Shown here piece by piece: positions 43,524 to 55,016 of a stretch of 64,000 nt of DNA (position 1 is its first letter; every line of letters starts with the position of its first letter). The DNA is from Scalesia atractyloides (Eukaryota > Streptophyta > Magnoliopsida > Asterales > Asteraceae): contig CAMTDV010000017.1 of the NCBI GenBank assembly GCA_947069175.1, positions 52,027,137 to 52,091,136 on the forward strand, read 5' to 3'. Position numbers and translations under genes: made by a program. Under the pieces are notes generated by a model. The model made no database searches. It was not told the origin of the DNA and saw only the letters and a program-made list of their open reading frames with translations.

Positions 43524-44080
43524 GTCATTGTAATACCTCGAAAATTTTTATCGAATCATGAAGCAACATGTGTCTGAAAAACTCTCCAGATATTCCAGGG
43601 GGAAGGGACAAATCATAATTTTGGGATATAGATTAAAGTTGAGGGGGCAAAGTCATAAAAAGGCCAAAATTCAACTTCTGGTGGACCCTTACGGACCGCA
43701 AGGGATAGCCCTTACAGTCCACAAGGGAGTTTAAAAATAAGTTTTGATAAGTTTTGGGGAAAGGCTGGAGAGACCTCGGATTTCTCTCCAGCTTGTAAAA
43801 TGATATATGTTTTTCGGTATTAATGGAAACTTTCTACTTTTGCTTATTCTTACGAGATTTCTACCGAATTAGCTTTATATTATCCAAACTTCCGTTTAAA
43901 CCCGCCGGATCCAGAACTTGCACCTTGGGTTTTGGCTTTCATCATTAGCAGATCTTACATAACCCAACAATTTATACATTCATTTTATGATATGCAAATG
44001 TTTTAGCCAAAGTTTGGTTTTGTCTATTAACCAAAATTAAACGAATCAAACAAAAAATCGTCAATCTAACCGATTTGTTA
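43524..44080. other. Intergenic DNA, no gene recognised
   Basis: A possible LTR-like start TGTAATACCTCG lies near 43529. A hairpin with stem GCTGGAGA / TCTCCAGC lies near 43764-43793. Nothing else supported. Confidence 0.35.
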
Positions 44081-44081
44081 A

Positions 44082-44337
44082 TAAAATAGACTAATCGATC
44101 ACTTTGATTTCGGTTGAGGATAATAACTTAACCAACCGAGCAATGCACACCCTGGCAATGTTGGTCTTTCCCACTGCATAGCGCGGGCACCAGGCCTTTT
44201 AGTAATATATTGATTGGTTAATAAAATAGACTAATCGATCAATTCAATTGAGGATAATAACCGAACCAACCGAACGATACCCACCCTGGCATGTGTTTAT
44301 CTTTCCAATCGCATCGTGCGGGCGCTAGACCTTCTAA
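44082..44337. repeat. Tandem pair of Helitron-like 3' segments
   Basis: Two related segments of about 130 bp (about 44082-44214 and 44215-44337) each run from GTTAATAAAATAGACTAATCGATCA through CACCCTGGCA to a GC-rich GCGCGGGCACCAGG or GTGCGGGCGCTAGA end. The second is interrupted by the hAT-like element; joined to 45146 its end reads CCTTCTAG followed by T, a CTAG-T format. Confidence 0.6.
44330..44337. repeat. hAT-like element target duplication, left
   Basis: CCTTCTAA, matched by CCTTCTAG at 45146-45153 with one mismatch. Confidence 0.7.
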
Positions 44338-45145
44338 TAGGGTTGTAAACGAATCGAACGTTTAGTGAACAGTTCGTGAACCATTTAGCCGGAAGTTTGT
44401 TTATGTTCGTTCGTTTGTCAATAAACGAACAAACACGAACAAGAAGTTTCGTTCGATTAACTAAACAAACGAACACAAACAAAGGCCTCGTTTGTTCGAT
44501 TGCGTCGGGAATGTTCGGTAATATGTTCGTTCGTTTACGTTCTTTTGTTAATGTGTGTTCGTTTGTGTTTGTTGGTTACAAGTTTTTAGTTTTTCAATTT
44601 CCTTCCTAGCTTTTATTTCCTTAAATATTAGTCAATTTCCCTCCAAACTTTTTTCCGTTTACTTTTGTTTCCCACCAAACTTTTTTCCCTCCTAAGTTGA
44701 TCATTCAATTATCAAGACATTTTGGGATAATAATAAACTTCTGAATTTGGATTAATATTATCATGTATTCATGTCTGTAATTTTAAATAATTATGTCTAC
44801 GTTAGTATAATTTGACTTATCATTTGGTGGAATTACTATTATCATGTATTTATGTCTATGTAATTTTGAATCATTATGTCTAAGTTAGTATAATTTGACT
44901 TATCATTTGGTGGATGTACCTTGTCTAATGTTTAATGTTAACAATGTTTTTATTTAGTTGCATATTAAATGTTCATTTGTGTTCTGAATCTGTGTTCACG
45001 AACAGCTAAATTTCCTTAACAAACGAACATAGACATAGGATTGCGTTCGTTACCGTGTTCATGAACGGTTCGTTAGTCGGAAAAACCTTAACAAATGAAC
45101 ACGAACAAGGCCTTGTTCGTGTTCGTTTGGTTCTTTACAGCCCTA
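44338..45145. mobile_element. Non-autonomous hAT-like element (808 bp)
   Basis: It begins TAGGGTTGTAAACGAA and ends TTCTTTACAGCCCTA, imperfect terminal inverted repeats with an 8-bp flanking duplication, as for hAT transposons. Both ends extend into long subterminal runs of AACGAACA / TGTTCGTT repeats in opposite orientations. No transposase frame is present; the short frames in the arms are by-products of the repeats. Confidence 0.75.
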
Positions 45146-45153
45146 CCTTCTAG

Positions 45154-45634
45154 TAATATATTGATGGTCTTTAGTTACAGTTATTGGACAAAATCATTGA
45201 TAGTAAGTGTTCACCATACAAATCCATTCGTGTCTATTTTTACTTGGATGTTTGTTAATGGTGTGCAATTAGTTACATACTTACATGTGTTGGACAAAAC
45301 AATTGATGGCAAGTCTTTTCCATACAAATTAGAGCACTAGACACACTCGTCACTCAAATGCTACAACGTTGACCTCTCCAGTACAATCACTTTACAGGTT
45401 AGTCGCAATAAATTGACGTGTAAAATGATGTTCATGCAAATTTTCGGGTATAATGCAAACGATTCAAATTTGTGTTCATATTCCACATAACGAGATTACA
45501 ACTACTTCCATTTACGACAATAATACTCTTATCAACCAGAAAGCGTACATGCGCAGAAATAACCAGCCTACTAAAACATTACCTTTCGCATTTCACAATT
45601 GGTTTTTTTCCGCTTCAGGATCACAACGGGATTC
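45154..45634. other. 3' flank of squalene synthase, no gene recognised
   Basis: Probably contains the 3' UTR (and possibly a short last exon) of the minus-strand squalene synthase gene. I could not fix a polyadenylation site. Confidence 0.35.
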
Positions 45635-48600
45635 TTACAGAGTAACTTCTGCGGAAAGGGAAATGCGGGTTAATGAGCAAAATGTATGCATGTTAGTCAC
45701 TGTAATAGAGGCATGAGTATAATGCTTACTGATTTTATTTTGTCGGTTAGCAGACGTATACGCATATAGAATCGCCAGTATAATGAAAATCAAAGCAATC
45801 TGCATCAAATGCATGGTACATATCATTGTTAATAGACTATAGGAAGTCACAAGGGCAATTTAGGAAAAAACCCATATGATGGAAAAAAGAGAGTCCGTAC
45901 CAGAGCTGGACTGTAGCTTGGCTCGCTCTCAACTATGTAAGATTTCCTGATGAAAAAGAAAATAGATTAAGAAACTAAATATGAACAAAAGTTGAGCGTC
46001 AAGGATAACCCTTCATCTTGCTTTGTTTCAATTGTAAAACATGTGATTATAGCTTAATACTTTGGCAAAACGTTTCAGTATTGCAATTAAATGCAAGTAA
46101 GGGTGGAAGTTGTTACACAAAACAATAATAATCAGTTTTTGGTTAATTAATTTAAGCAGAAGGTTTAATAAGCAGGTTGCGTTTGGGTTGACTTGTCTAA
46201 AATGTTCAGTAAACAGTCAATCATGTTTAGGTTGTGGCAAAACTAAACAATCAACCTGGAAAAACTTAGAATAAGAAAACAAAACATAAGTTCAACCCGC
46301 CAACCCTTTTAACATGTTTACAAGCCTCCAACCCGTTTAACATGTTTACAACTTTGTTACAAACTACCAACCGATTTATGACCCATAACACACATCTCAA
46401 GATGTAAATCATTGAAATTTGTAAGGTTTGTTTGGATGTGTGTTTTAAAAGTGAAATAATAACAATTAGAGGATGACCTGTTGTTAAGGGTGCCAGAGTC
46501 CTTGCATATTTTCTGAGCTGCTTCAATCCTGGTGATTGTTGTAGTTGCATTGGGATCACGCATGTCAACCTATAACACCCAACCGATCCAACGGTTATGA
46601 TTATCCATCTTCGAAAAAAAAGTTGATTAAAAATTTGACCCGTTTTACCTTTGACTTGAGCATTGAAGAAAAATCATAAAAGGCCTGGTACACATCACCC
46701 ATTGTTCTGGTTCGATCAATTACTTTTGCAGTAAGACCTAGCAGAAAAGGAGACCCCGTTAGAAGTACAATATAATAAACAAAATAAATTAAAAAAGAAA
46801 AGAAACCCCTTACCACGTCTCATCTTAACAACACCTCGGAAAACTTGAACGTTGTTGTAGCATAAAGCTAGGGTTCCAATTGCCATGATCTGACAGGTAT
46901 TGAAATTTAAGTTTAATTAAGGTAAACATTATGCTACTAAAAGTGAAGATGTATGAAATTTACCTGAGGTATAGCACAAAACCTGAAGATAGCCGGATCA
47001 CGCAAGTCAGACATATACGTCAAACAGTCTTCGATGTGTATTAAAGCATTTGTCACCATATCATTAAGGCATTGAACGGCCTTTTCAGAGTTGTCTTCAT
47101 ACTTGAGGTCCTCTAGTTTATTCACATATTTACTCCATATCTCGCGAGGCCAAAACATGCGTGACTTGGGTATCTCGTTTATATCCTCTAGATAATCACG
47201 TATGATATTTGTTTTCTGCAAGACATAAATACAATGTAAGAATCCGAGTTGCATAGGCTTAGAATGAATGATGATGCAAAATATTTACCTGAAGAAATAA
47301 ACCCATAGAATTGGACATATAATCTGGAAACAGTATTTCTGTGCCCGAGGCATGGAAGAGCTTTGACAATCCTAATCCCACAAGACCGGCAACATAATGA
47401 CAATACTCATCATAATCATCAATCGTCTCCACCTGCAAACACCAAAAGAGACTCATCTTCCATTTTCAGATTTATGGACATGATAACAAGTACATACATA
47501 CATACCTCTTTACATATAAACTTTGCCATTCCTGCACCCATTCTCTTTGTTATATCCTCTATTGCCTCCTGGTAACTGAAGAATGATTGGAATTCATGTT
47601 ACATTCTCTGTAGTTATAATAATTAAAAACTTACCCTTTCTTAAGCTCCAGAAAGGCAGTAGCAACATGGTGGAACTGGTCCATGAGAACTTTGTACTCC
47701 TTTGTACCACCTTCAAGGTAAAATAAAATAAAGGAAGGGCAGGCAGCCTTAGCATATGCAAAATATTTGAGTTACAAACAGACAAGCAGCAGTACTCACA
47801 TGCAAAGTGCCAGTCAGGATCATAGATATGCTGATGAAAGGCGATCAGAATGGGCACTTTGATATCAGCATCTATGCTTGTATCGTCCTCTGGAATAGAA
47901 AAAAAACACTACTAAATCACGGAATTCCTTTGAAAAAAAGGAATGATTGTTATTAGCTTAAAACATACCGACAGTGTCAAGAGCTCGAAGGACCAAATAA
48001 AAAATGCACACCTGCATTTGAAAATATTAACATCAATTTTTTGCAACCGACGGCTATATTGCATCAACAAATATTGAGTGAGTGAGTGAGTTTTTGGCAT
48101 GTATGAATAAACAGTTCAAAAGTCCAAGGGTAAGGTAATTGCACAAGGCGCTTAACAAACAAGAACTATTTAAGGGCCAAAAAGCAGAATCAAAGCACTG
48201 GGCAAGAGCGCCTTTGACTAGCATGACAAAAGGCTAATTATTATTATTAACATAATAATAAAAGTCTCTGAGATTCAGGCATCTGGGTTCCCTCCCTCAT
48301 TTGTAAGTCAAAGAATGGAGTTTTTCCCAGAAACACAACAAGTATTCATTCAATAGCACATAAACACTACATCAGCATTAATCGACCATCAGTCAGATCT
48401 AATAAAAAACAACTAGTCAGATCTGGAAAAACAGACAAACAACGAAGGAAGGAAGCAAATTAGGTTAAATCCTAATGCAATTATTATTTATTTTCAACAA
48501 ACAAAATTAGGAATCCCAGCTGCCGACAATTACAAAGGCAGACATGGTATGGTTTGGTTAAGAAACTTACAGCGTCACGAAGCTCGGGATTGAGCTGTTG

Positions 48601-48765
48601 AATAACAAGAGCAAAACTTCTAGAAACCTTATGAAGCATGGAATAACAGAAGCCCCAGTGTGGCTCCGCCGGGATCTGCTTCTCCGCCTTCTTCGCCGCC
48701 ATCTTCAACTTCAACAGCGGGTAAAAATCATCCGGATGCTTCAACACTGCCTTCAGACTCCCCAT
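45635..48765 (-). CDS. SQS: Squalene synthase (farnesyl-diphosphate farnesyltransferase)
   Basis: Joins two farnesyl diphosphates via presqualene diphosphate and reduces the product with NADPH to squalene. It is an ER enzyme anchored by its C-terminus and the entry to sterols and triterpenes. Twelve minus-strand exons keep phase with GT..AG borders: 48765-48571, 48011-47969, 47889-47800, 47710-47635, 47575-47506, 47432-47289, 47215-46964, 46889-46814, 46737-46649, 46569-46478, 45946-45901, 45799-45635. Visible motifs: the first Asp-rich site LRALDTVEDD spanning exons 2/3, the catalytic-Tyr block YCHYVAGLVG, the second site DYLEDINE, then RFCAIPQIMAIGTLA. A membrane segment LIFIILAILYAY precedes ANRQNK. 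Read to the stop at 45635 the protein has 445 residues. A GTAAGC donor at 45729 would shorten it to about 414 plus a small last exon, closer to the usual plant length of about 410-417. No lesion seen. Confidence 0.95.
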
Positions 48766-48868
48766 CGATTACACAAACAAACAAACAAACAAATTCTACA
48801 ATTTATTGATTGATTGATTTTTTGTGGTGGATCTCACATGTGTGGTTTATGCGTCTAGGGATGCACCA

Positions 48869-48876
48869 ATATATAA
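48869..48876 (-). promoter_or_regulatory. Candidate TATA box of squalene synthase
   Basis: Minus strand reads CTTATATATTGG about 105 bases upstream of the ATG. The likely 5' leader between holds a (TTTG)n run (plus ACAAACAAACAA, 48772-48790). Placement only; no transcript evidence. Confidence 0.45.
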
Positions 48877-49086
48877 GTAAAACAAAACACTTGTCACCGG
48901 ATACAATTAATTCTTTATTTATTATCCGTAACTTCAAACCCGATTGCGGTAAACTCAACAGAATTCTGTTGTTTTAGGTTTTTACCCAATAATTATTTTT
49001 TATTATTATTATTATTATATTATATTATTAGTGGTAGTTGGATTGGCTTAGAAGACTAGGGTTCACATCTTTTATACTGTGAATTA

Positions 49087-49455
49087 AGGGATGACAAAAA
49101 TACTAAAAATACTCAAGCCCTAAGTCTAAGAATTTGGGACGGGTATATCTAATATTTGACGGGTAATAGGCCGGGTATAGGTATGAAAAAATCTTTTACG
49201 GGTATGAGACGGATATAAGATTAGATGATACCCGACCTGATTACCCGAAACTCTATACCTGTTAACCCGAAATGTGTACCCAAAAACTTTTAAGTTTTAT
49301 ATTTATTTTCTTTTAACTATAGTTTAGTAATCTTTTTATTGTAGCTTTATTATTTGAAAAATGAACTCTTCATTTTCCTTTAATTGGGTACGGGACAAGA
49401 TTTTACAACCGGGTATGGGTGTGTGATTAGTCATGCCCGGTCCATTGCCATCCCT
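49087..49455. mobile_element. MITE candidate with AGGGATG termini
   Basis: AGGGATGACAA at 49087 is an inverted match to TTGCCATCCCT ending at 49455. The interior repeats ACGGGTAT and CCCG(A)T words in both orientations. No flanking duplication was recognised, so this is tentative. Confidence 0.4.
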
Positions 49456-49657
49456 ACTTAACTTAAAGTGAGAAGAGTTTTCATACAAGACATAATTCTC
49501 CTTAGAAGGATAGGAGACACTCGTAACCATTGATCTCTCAAGATCAATGGTTACAAATAAAGCGTTGGTATTTTCGAGAATATGAGGTTTAAACAATTGA
49601 AGAAACAAATAGAAAAAATGTATCCTGGTCTTTTCTCGGTTAAACTATTTCCCCCTT

Positions 49658-50515
49658 GGGTATTCTTGTCTCTTCTCACTTGAAATCATTTTTTTCTTAA
49701 TTTTCAAACGTCTATAACTTTTTTTATATTTCAATGTTTTTTAAAATACTCCGTATTAACAAACATTTTATTCTCTTTAATTCGAGCTGTCTATTGTTAT
49801 AATTTTCTTTTAAAAAAAATATTACAATATTTTGAATACCTATTACGTGACTACGTGATTTTCAATACACATTACATGATTAAGTGATTTCATTATAGTA
49901 TATTTTACGTGAAACCCAACTAAGTGATTATGTAATTACATAACAATAGTTGACTATGTACTAATACTTAATTGTGTGATTTTGAATACTCATGTCGTGA
50001 TTACGTGATTTCATTATGGTATTTACGTGAAACACCACTGAGTAATTACGTAAAAACAAAATATGTAATACATAATATTTCATATTGAATACCTAATATT
50101 CCATGTCTAATCACGCATTAAGGATAAATTATATTCAAAACATTAGCTAAATCAACTTATAATAACCACATAATGTCGTATATTAGAGATTTAATAACGT
50201 AATAAAGCATAAAACAATCAAGTTCTTATCACTGAATGTGTAATCACGTAATAAGCATAATTGTAATAATATTAGTTCTAACAGATCATATTGAATGTGT
50301 AATCACGTAATGAATGTATATTGAATGTGTAATCACCTAATGATTTGTGTTAAATGTTGAAGAGTATTTAAAATCACGTATTCGTGTACTGGTTATTGAA
50401 AATCACATAATGAGTATTCAAAATCCTGTAAAAAATTATGAAAACTATAGCAATTATAGTTGTTTGAAAATAAAGGAGGAAACTAGTTCAGTTGAGAAAA
50501 GATTAAATTATTCTT
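49658..50515. mobile_element. Fold-back element A with ACGTGATT repeats
   Basis: The ends are inverted relatives: TATTCTTGTCTCTTCTCACTTGAAAT...TTTTCAAAC at the left against the reverse complement of 50455-50515. The interior is filled with (T)ACGTGATT and AATCACGTAAT words. Same family as element B at 51677. Boundaries are approximate and non-coding. Confidence 0.6.
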
Positions 50516-50619
50516 CCTGTCAATGACACTTGTCACTTACTCTTTCTCGTGTATGCTTCGTACGTGAATTTTGTCTTGTACATGATCCAAGAACATAATA
50601 AAGTAAACTAATTCACATG

Positions 50620-51595
50620 TTATTTAACAGAGGCAACTATTTTTTAGTTTTCTCGCCTTTCTATCATATTTAATAATTATTTTCTTAATTAATAAATCTA
50701 AAACTTTATAAATCATTTATCTAGATCTCTATCTATATACTTATATATATATATATATTCTAATATATATAATCTTTATCTTTATTTTATTCTCATCTCT
50801 TATTTATTTAATATATTTTTCTTAGTTATTTCTTTTATTTTTCGATTATTAATAATAACTTTTAATATTTTATTGATCCGACCACGTGTAACACATACGT
50901 TTCTAACCTTCTAATAAATAAATAAAAAAGCAAAGTAAAATGTTATCATATATAAATAATACATTAAAGTTCATTTTTTTCTCAAAAACATATCTTGACG
51001 ACTATATGCGTTAACTGGTTAATAAGGGACATCTGTCATTCATTGGAGATATATGTTTTTTAGTTTTCCCGCCTTTCTCTCCTACTTAATTATAAATAAT
51101 TTTTTTTAATTAATAAATCTAAAACTTAATAAATCATTTATCTATATCTACAGTTATATTTATCTTGTAGTATATATAATCTTTATCTTTATCTTTATCT
51201 TCGTCTTTATTTTATTTTATTCTTATGTCTTATTTGTTTAATTTTTTTCTTAACTATTTCTTTTATTTTTTCACTTATTAATGATAACTATTTATCATTT
51301 TATTGATCCAACCACGTGTAACATACACGTTTATAGCCTTTTAATAAATAAATAAAAAACAAAGTAAAATGTTATTACATTTGAATAGTACATCAAAGTT
51401 TGTTTTTCTCAAACCGTACCTTGACGACTGTGTGTGTTAACTGATTACATTATATGTATTTAAGTCATGTAATACACGTGTTTATTCAACTCGTGCAATA
51501 CACGGGGTTTTAAAGATGTAACTTTTAACTTTTTATTACTTAGTATATAAAAATATATCTAATCAACTCATGTAATACACGGCGTTCTAACCTAG
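50620..51595 (+). mobile_element. Helitron-like element with internal ~418-bp tandem duplication
   Basis: Two units starting at about 50637 and 51055 share TTTTTTAGTTTTC(T/C)CGCCTTTCT, then AATAAATCTAAAACTT and finally CTTGACGACT. The segment ends with hairpin-like TGTAATACACGGCGTTCTAAC then CTAG (51592-51595) and T, a plant Helitron 3' terminus. The 5' TC end was not fixed. Confidence 0.6.
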
Positions 51596-51676
51596 TTATG
51601 TATATAAGAGAGATTTTCCATAAAGTGTAGGAGACAATTTGGGCTTAACAAGTGTCCTTTTTAAATTTAGGGGGGG

Positions 51677-52717
51677 GTATTATTGTCTTTTCTCACGTGA
51701 ACATACTTTACCCCGCTTTTCAAACGGCCATAAGTTTTTCATACAATAATATTTTTTAAACAAAATTACACCATATTAACAAACATTTTATTCTCTTTAA
51801 GTTGAGCAGGCTATTGTGCTATAGTTTTCTTAATTTTTAAAATTTTATTTTACAAGCTATGAAGTTACGTGATTTGTGTAACATTACGTGATTATGTTCT
51901 AATACGTAATTACGTACCATATGTGCACCAGTAACAAATGCTTAGTGTGACCCTACATCTATAATCATGTACCATATGTAACAAGTGTAAAGTTACGTGA
52001 TTATATAATAGTACGTGATTACGTTATTATAACTTTTTGGTTGTATAATGTTTTTTTTACTAAATTTATGCTTATTCGTGATTATACATTCAATATAATG
52101 AGAAGTTGATTGTTTTTAGGCTATTACGTGATTAGATCTGTAATATAAGTCATTACGTGATTATAGATGTACTGTTACATTGAACATTTGTTACTACTTT
52201 GCACACATGGTACGTGATTATTACATTGAGTATATGTTATTGTTTTTGCACACTTGGTAGGTGATTCTAGATTTAGGTATACATTGAGTATCAGGTACGA
52301 TCATTTTGGTACGTGATTATAGATGTAGTGCTACATTGAGAATTTGATAATGCTTCCACAACGTGATTTAAGTATTAATTGTATCATTTTGGTACATAAT
52401 TATAGATGCAGTGTTACATTGAGATTTTATTACTGTTTGCACATATGGTGCGTGATTTAGGTATTCATTGATTATGTTCCACTACGTAATTACGTACTGG
52501 AACATAATCACGTAACGTTACACAATCACGTAACTTTATAGCTTGTAAAACAATTTTTTTTAAATTAAGAAAACTATAGCAATAACATACTAAAATTAAG
52601 TAAAACGAAATGCTCGTTAATATGATGTAACTTTAAAAAAATTATTGTATGAAAAAATTATAGCCTCTTGAAAGTCAAGGAGGAAGGAGTTCAATGGAAA
52701 AAATGACCAGAATACTC
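51677..52717. mobile_element. Fold-back element B with ACGTGATT repeats
   Basis: The left arm (about 51677-51925) and right arm (about 52480-52717) are inverted copies sharing TTTTTCATACAATAAT, GCTATAGTTTTCTTAAT, TTACAAGCTAT, AAGTTACGTGATT and TACGTAATTACGTA. The centre carries more than ten TACGTGATT words. No coding capacity. Its right end received the SINE insertion. Confidence 0.7.
52707..52717. repeat. SINE target-site duplication, left copy
   Basis: CCAGAATACTC, matched by CCAAAATACTC at 61030-61040 with one mismatch. The two copies are now 8.3 kb apart because an LTR element entered the SINE. Confidence 0.72.
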
Positions 52718-53019
52718 TTTTTTTGAACGACAAGGAACGACGTGCCAACCACCGTGACACCAGGCATTGTGGCCAAGGTCGACTACTCGACCGCCGCCAG
52801 CCCCTTGGCTCTCCCAAATGCGCGGAAACCCGACCCCCACCCGCCCGAAGGCACGACGGTGGAATAATCGGTAAAGCTTCGCTTCCCATCCAAGACGAAC
52901 TGACGCCACCCGTATTCGCCCTTCACCTGGTTGCCGCAGAAAATAATGGGGATAGTGGGAGTCGAACCTGGGTCACACAGGACACCAAGTTTTTCCCCAA
53001 CCACTTCACCACTACCTCA
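52718..53019 (-). mobile_element. tRNA-derived SINE, main part (interrupted)
   Basis: On the minus strand: A box TAGTGGTGAAGTGGTTGG, B box GGTTCGACTCC (52953-52970 region), a GC-richer body, then an A-tail (T-run 52718-52724). The first eight bases (TGCCGAGG) lie at 61029-61022, beyond the LTR element. Reconnected length is about 300 bp, typical of plant SINEs. Being Pol III-driven and non-coding, it needs LINE enzymes to move. Confidence 0.75.
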
Positions 53020-55016
53020 TGTAACGCCCTAACATTTTTTATCCAAAATTCGCAGCGGAAATACGAACCTAAAAATCTCTTTCATTACAACCATTCTTTC
53101 ACATTAAATACTTTAATGCTTTCTACAAATTAATTAAAAACCTGACATACTTATATTAAATTACGTGACCACGCACACCCACGTACAATCCATGTCTTAA
53201 CTCGATATTCGACCGCATACACTCAATGATGAGAAAATCCATAAATCCGTACAACCTGCAGTCACCACATACAATCACATCGTTAGCAACCGGTGACATC
53301 ATACATAAATTTTTAAAACATGTACAATCATGCGTCAACGTCTCTTGATCTCGCTTATGTAAATCCATTAACCCATCCATTCGAACACAATCGTCGCACT
53401 TCAATACCGAACCTTCAACTTCCATTATTAGTATTCCTGCATTTCCATTACATTCTCAAAAGAAAACGATCAGCATCATTAGACTTCTTTCATTTATGTG
53501 AGTTCACGTATACACATAAACAAGTCTCATTCATTCGTGTACATAGTAAAATTCCAATTCATACATACATAAATTTCCACCTTTACGTGCTCATAGACAT
53601 ACTGTTCTATGGATTTCAACCACTTTCACCAATTAAACTCATTCCCATATGTATAACTACTTACTTCATCTTTAAGCATAATATCACTATGTAAGTTCCC
53701 TTCTTTACCCATACTTAATAGAAACTCTTTCTTAACCCCTTTCAACTCATTACCATAAAAACTTACCTTAACACTACCATTGAACCATACCTTCTTACAT
53801 AGTACTTAATAATTACTATACATCAATACATTACAAAACTAAAGGGTAGGTCCGAAGTTCACTTACCTTACGCATCCGTATTTGCATTCGCTTACTTGAG
53901 TCTTCTTGGTCTGTTAGCCTTCCACGCTCCTATCCATCTTGACATGATCCCTATACTTTCATGTCATTACATTCACATTCATGTTAGCATATACGATTTT
54001 GCACATGAATGATCATATCAATTTCATATCTTACATATGACTTTCATTAGTCAATCCAAATAATCATAAAGCATGCTTAACATCATTCCAACATGATTAC
54101 CACATGAACTATATTTAAAACACACCTCTCATGTTGGTTTGCTTGTCAAATACGTTATCATCATATTCTATACATGTTTACCCATCACTAGCATACCATT
54201 TCATATATTATTGTCATTTAGACATTTCATCAAACACTTGGTGTGCGTACTACTTTCTAAGCATAATGTACAAGCATTTCATGCTTTTCTTCCTAGTTAT
54301 CACTTCCGTTTATCAACACAAGTAAACATCATATGAAATCGATACCATACCTCATCTATATACAAGTACACGCCACATACTACACATATTCATAATCAAG
54401 TTCATATCATTTCATGGATTAAACATAAACCCACTTAGCTAAATGTGGTAATTCATCCAAACACCCAAATTATATCAATTTACTAAGAATCTTCACATAG
54501 GGTTTGTTCCTAAACGTGCATACATCACTAATTTAGCCATAGCTTCTCTAATCCATACATAATTCGCGATTATGATGATTATTCAAAATTTACAACTTCC
54601 CGAATCATCAAAATTTTACATACCTTATGATCCCCTAGTTTGGGTGATTATTAATTCACGTTCGGTTGTGAATTTGGGCTTCGTTTAGACCTTCACTTTG
54701 ATGATTATGTTGGAAGTTAGGGTTTGGCTCAAGGAGCCTTCTCCTGGCTCGATCCAGAACACACACACGAAGTGTGTGTGTGTGTGTTTTCATAATAAAA
54801 CAACTTTCAAACTATCCCACTTTGGTCCCTCATGTTTCGTTTTAATTAAATAATGCTACAACTCATCGTTTATTACTAACCATACCAATAATCAACTAGG
54901 CTAATTATTCCTAGTTATTATTCATTTACGGATTAACTTTTATCATTAACGGTACCTTATCCGTTTCTTAGTAGTAACCGGGTTTAAATTACCAAACCCG
55001 TTTTTGGGGTGTTACA
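53020..55016 (-). repeat. LARD 3' LTR (1997 bp)
   Basis: Near identical to 59414-61021, but has about 390 extra bases (around 53703-54095) that the other LTR lacks. Confidence 0.9.

Noticed and set aside
52723..53133. Frames through the GC-richer segment at 52.7-53.1 kb
   Set aside because: The segment is a SINE plus the start of an LTR; the frames cross the element boundary and have no domain.
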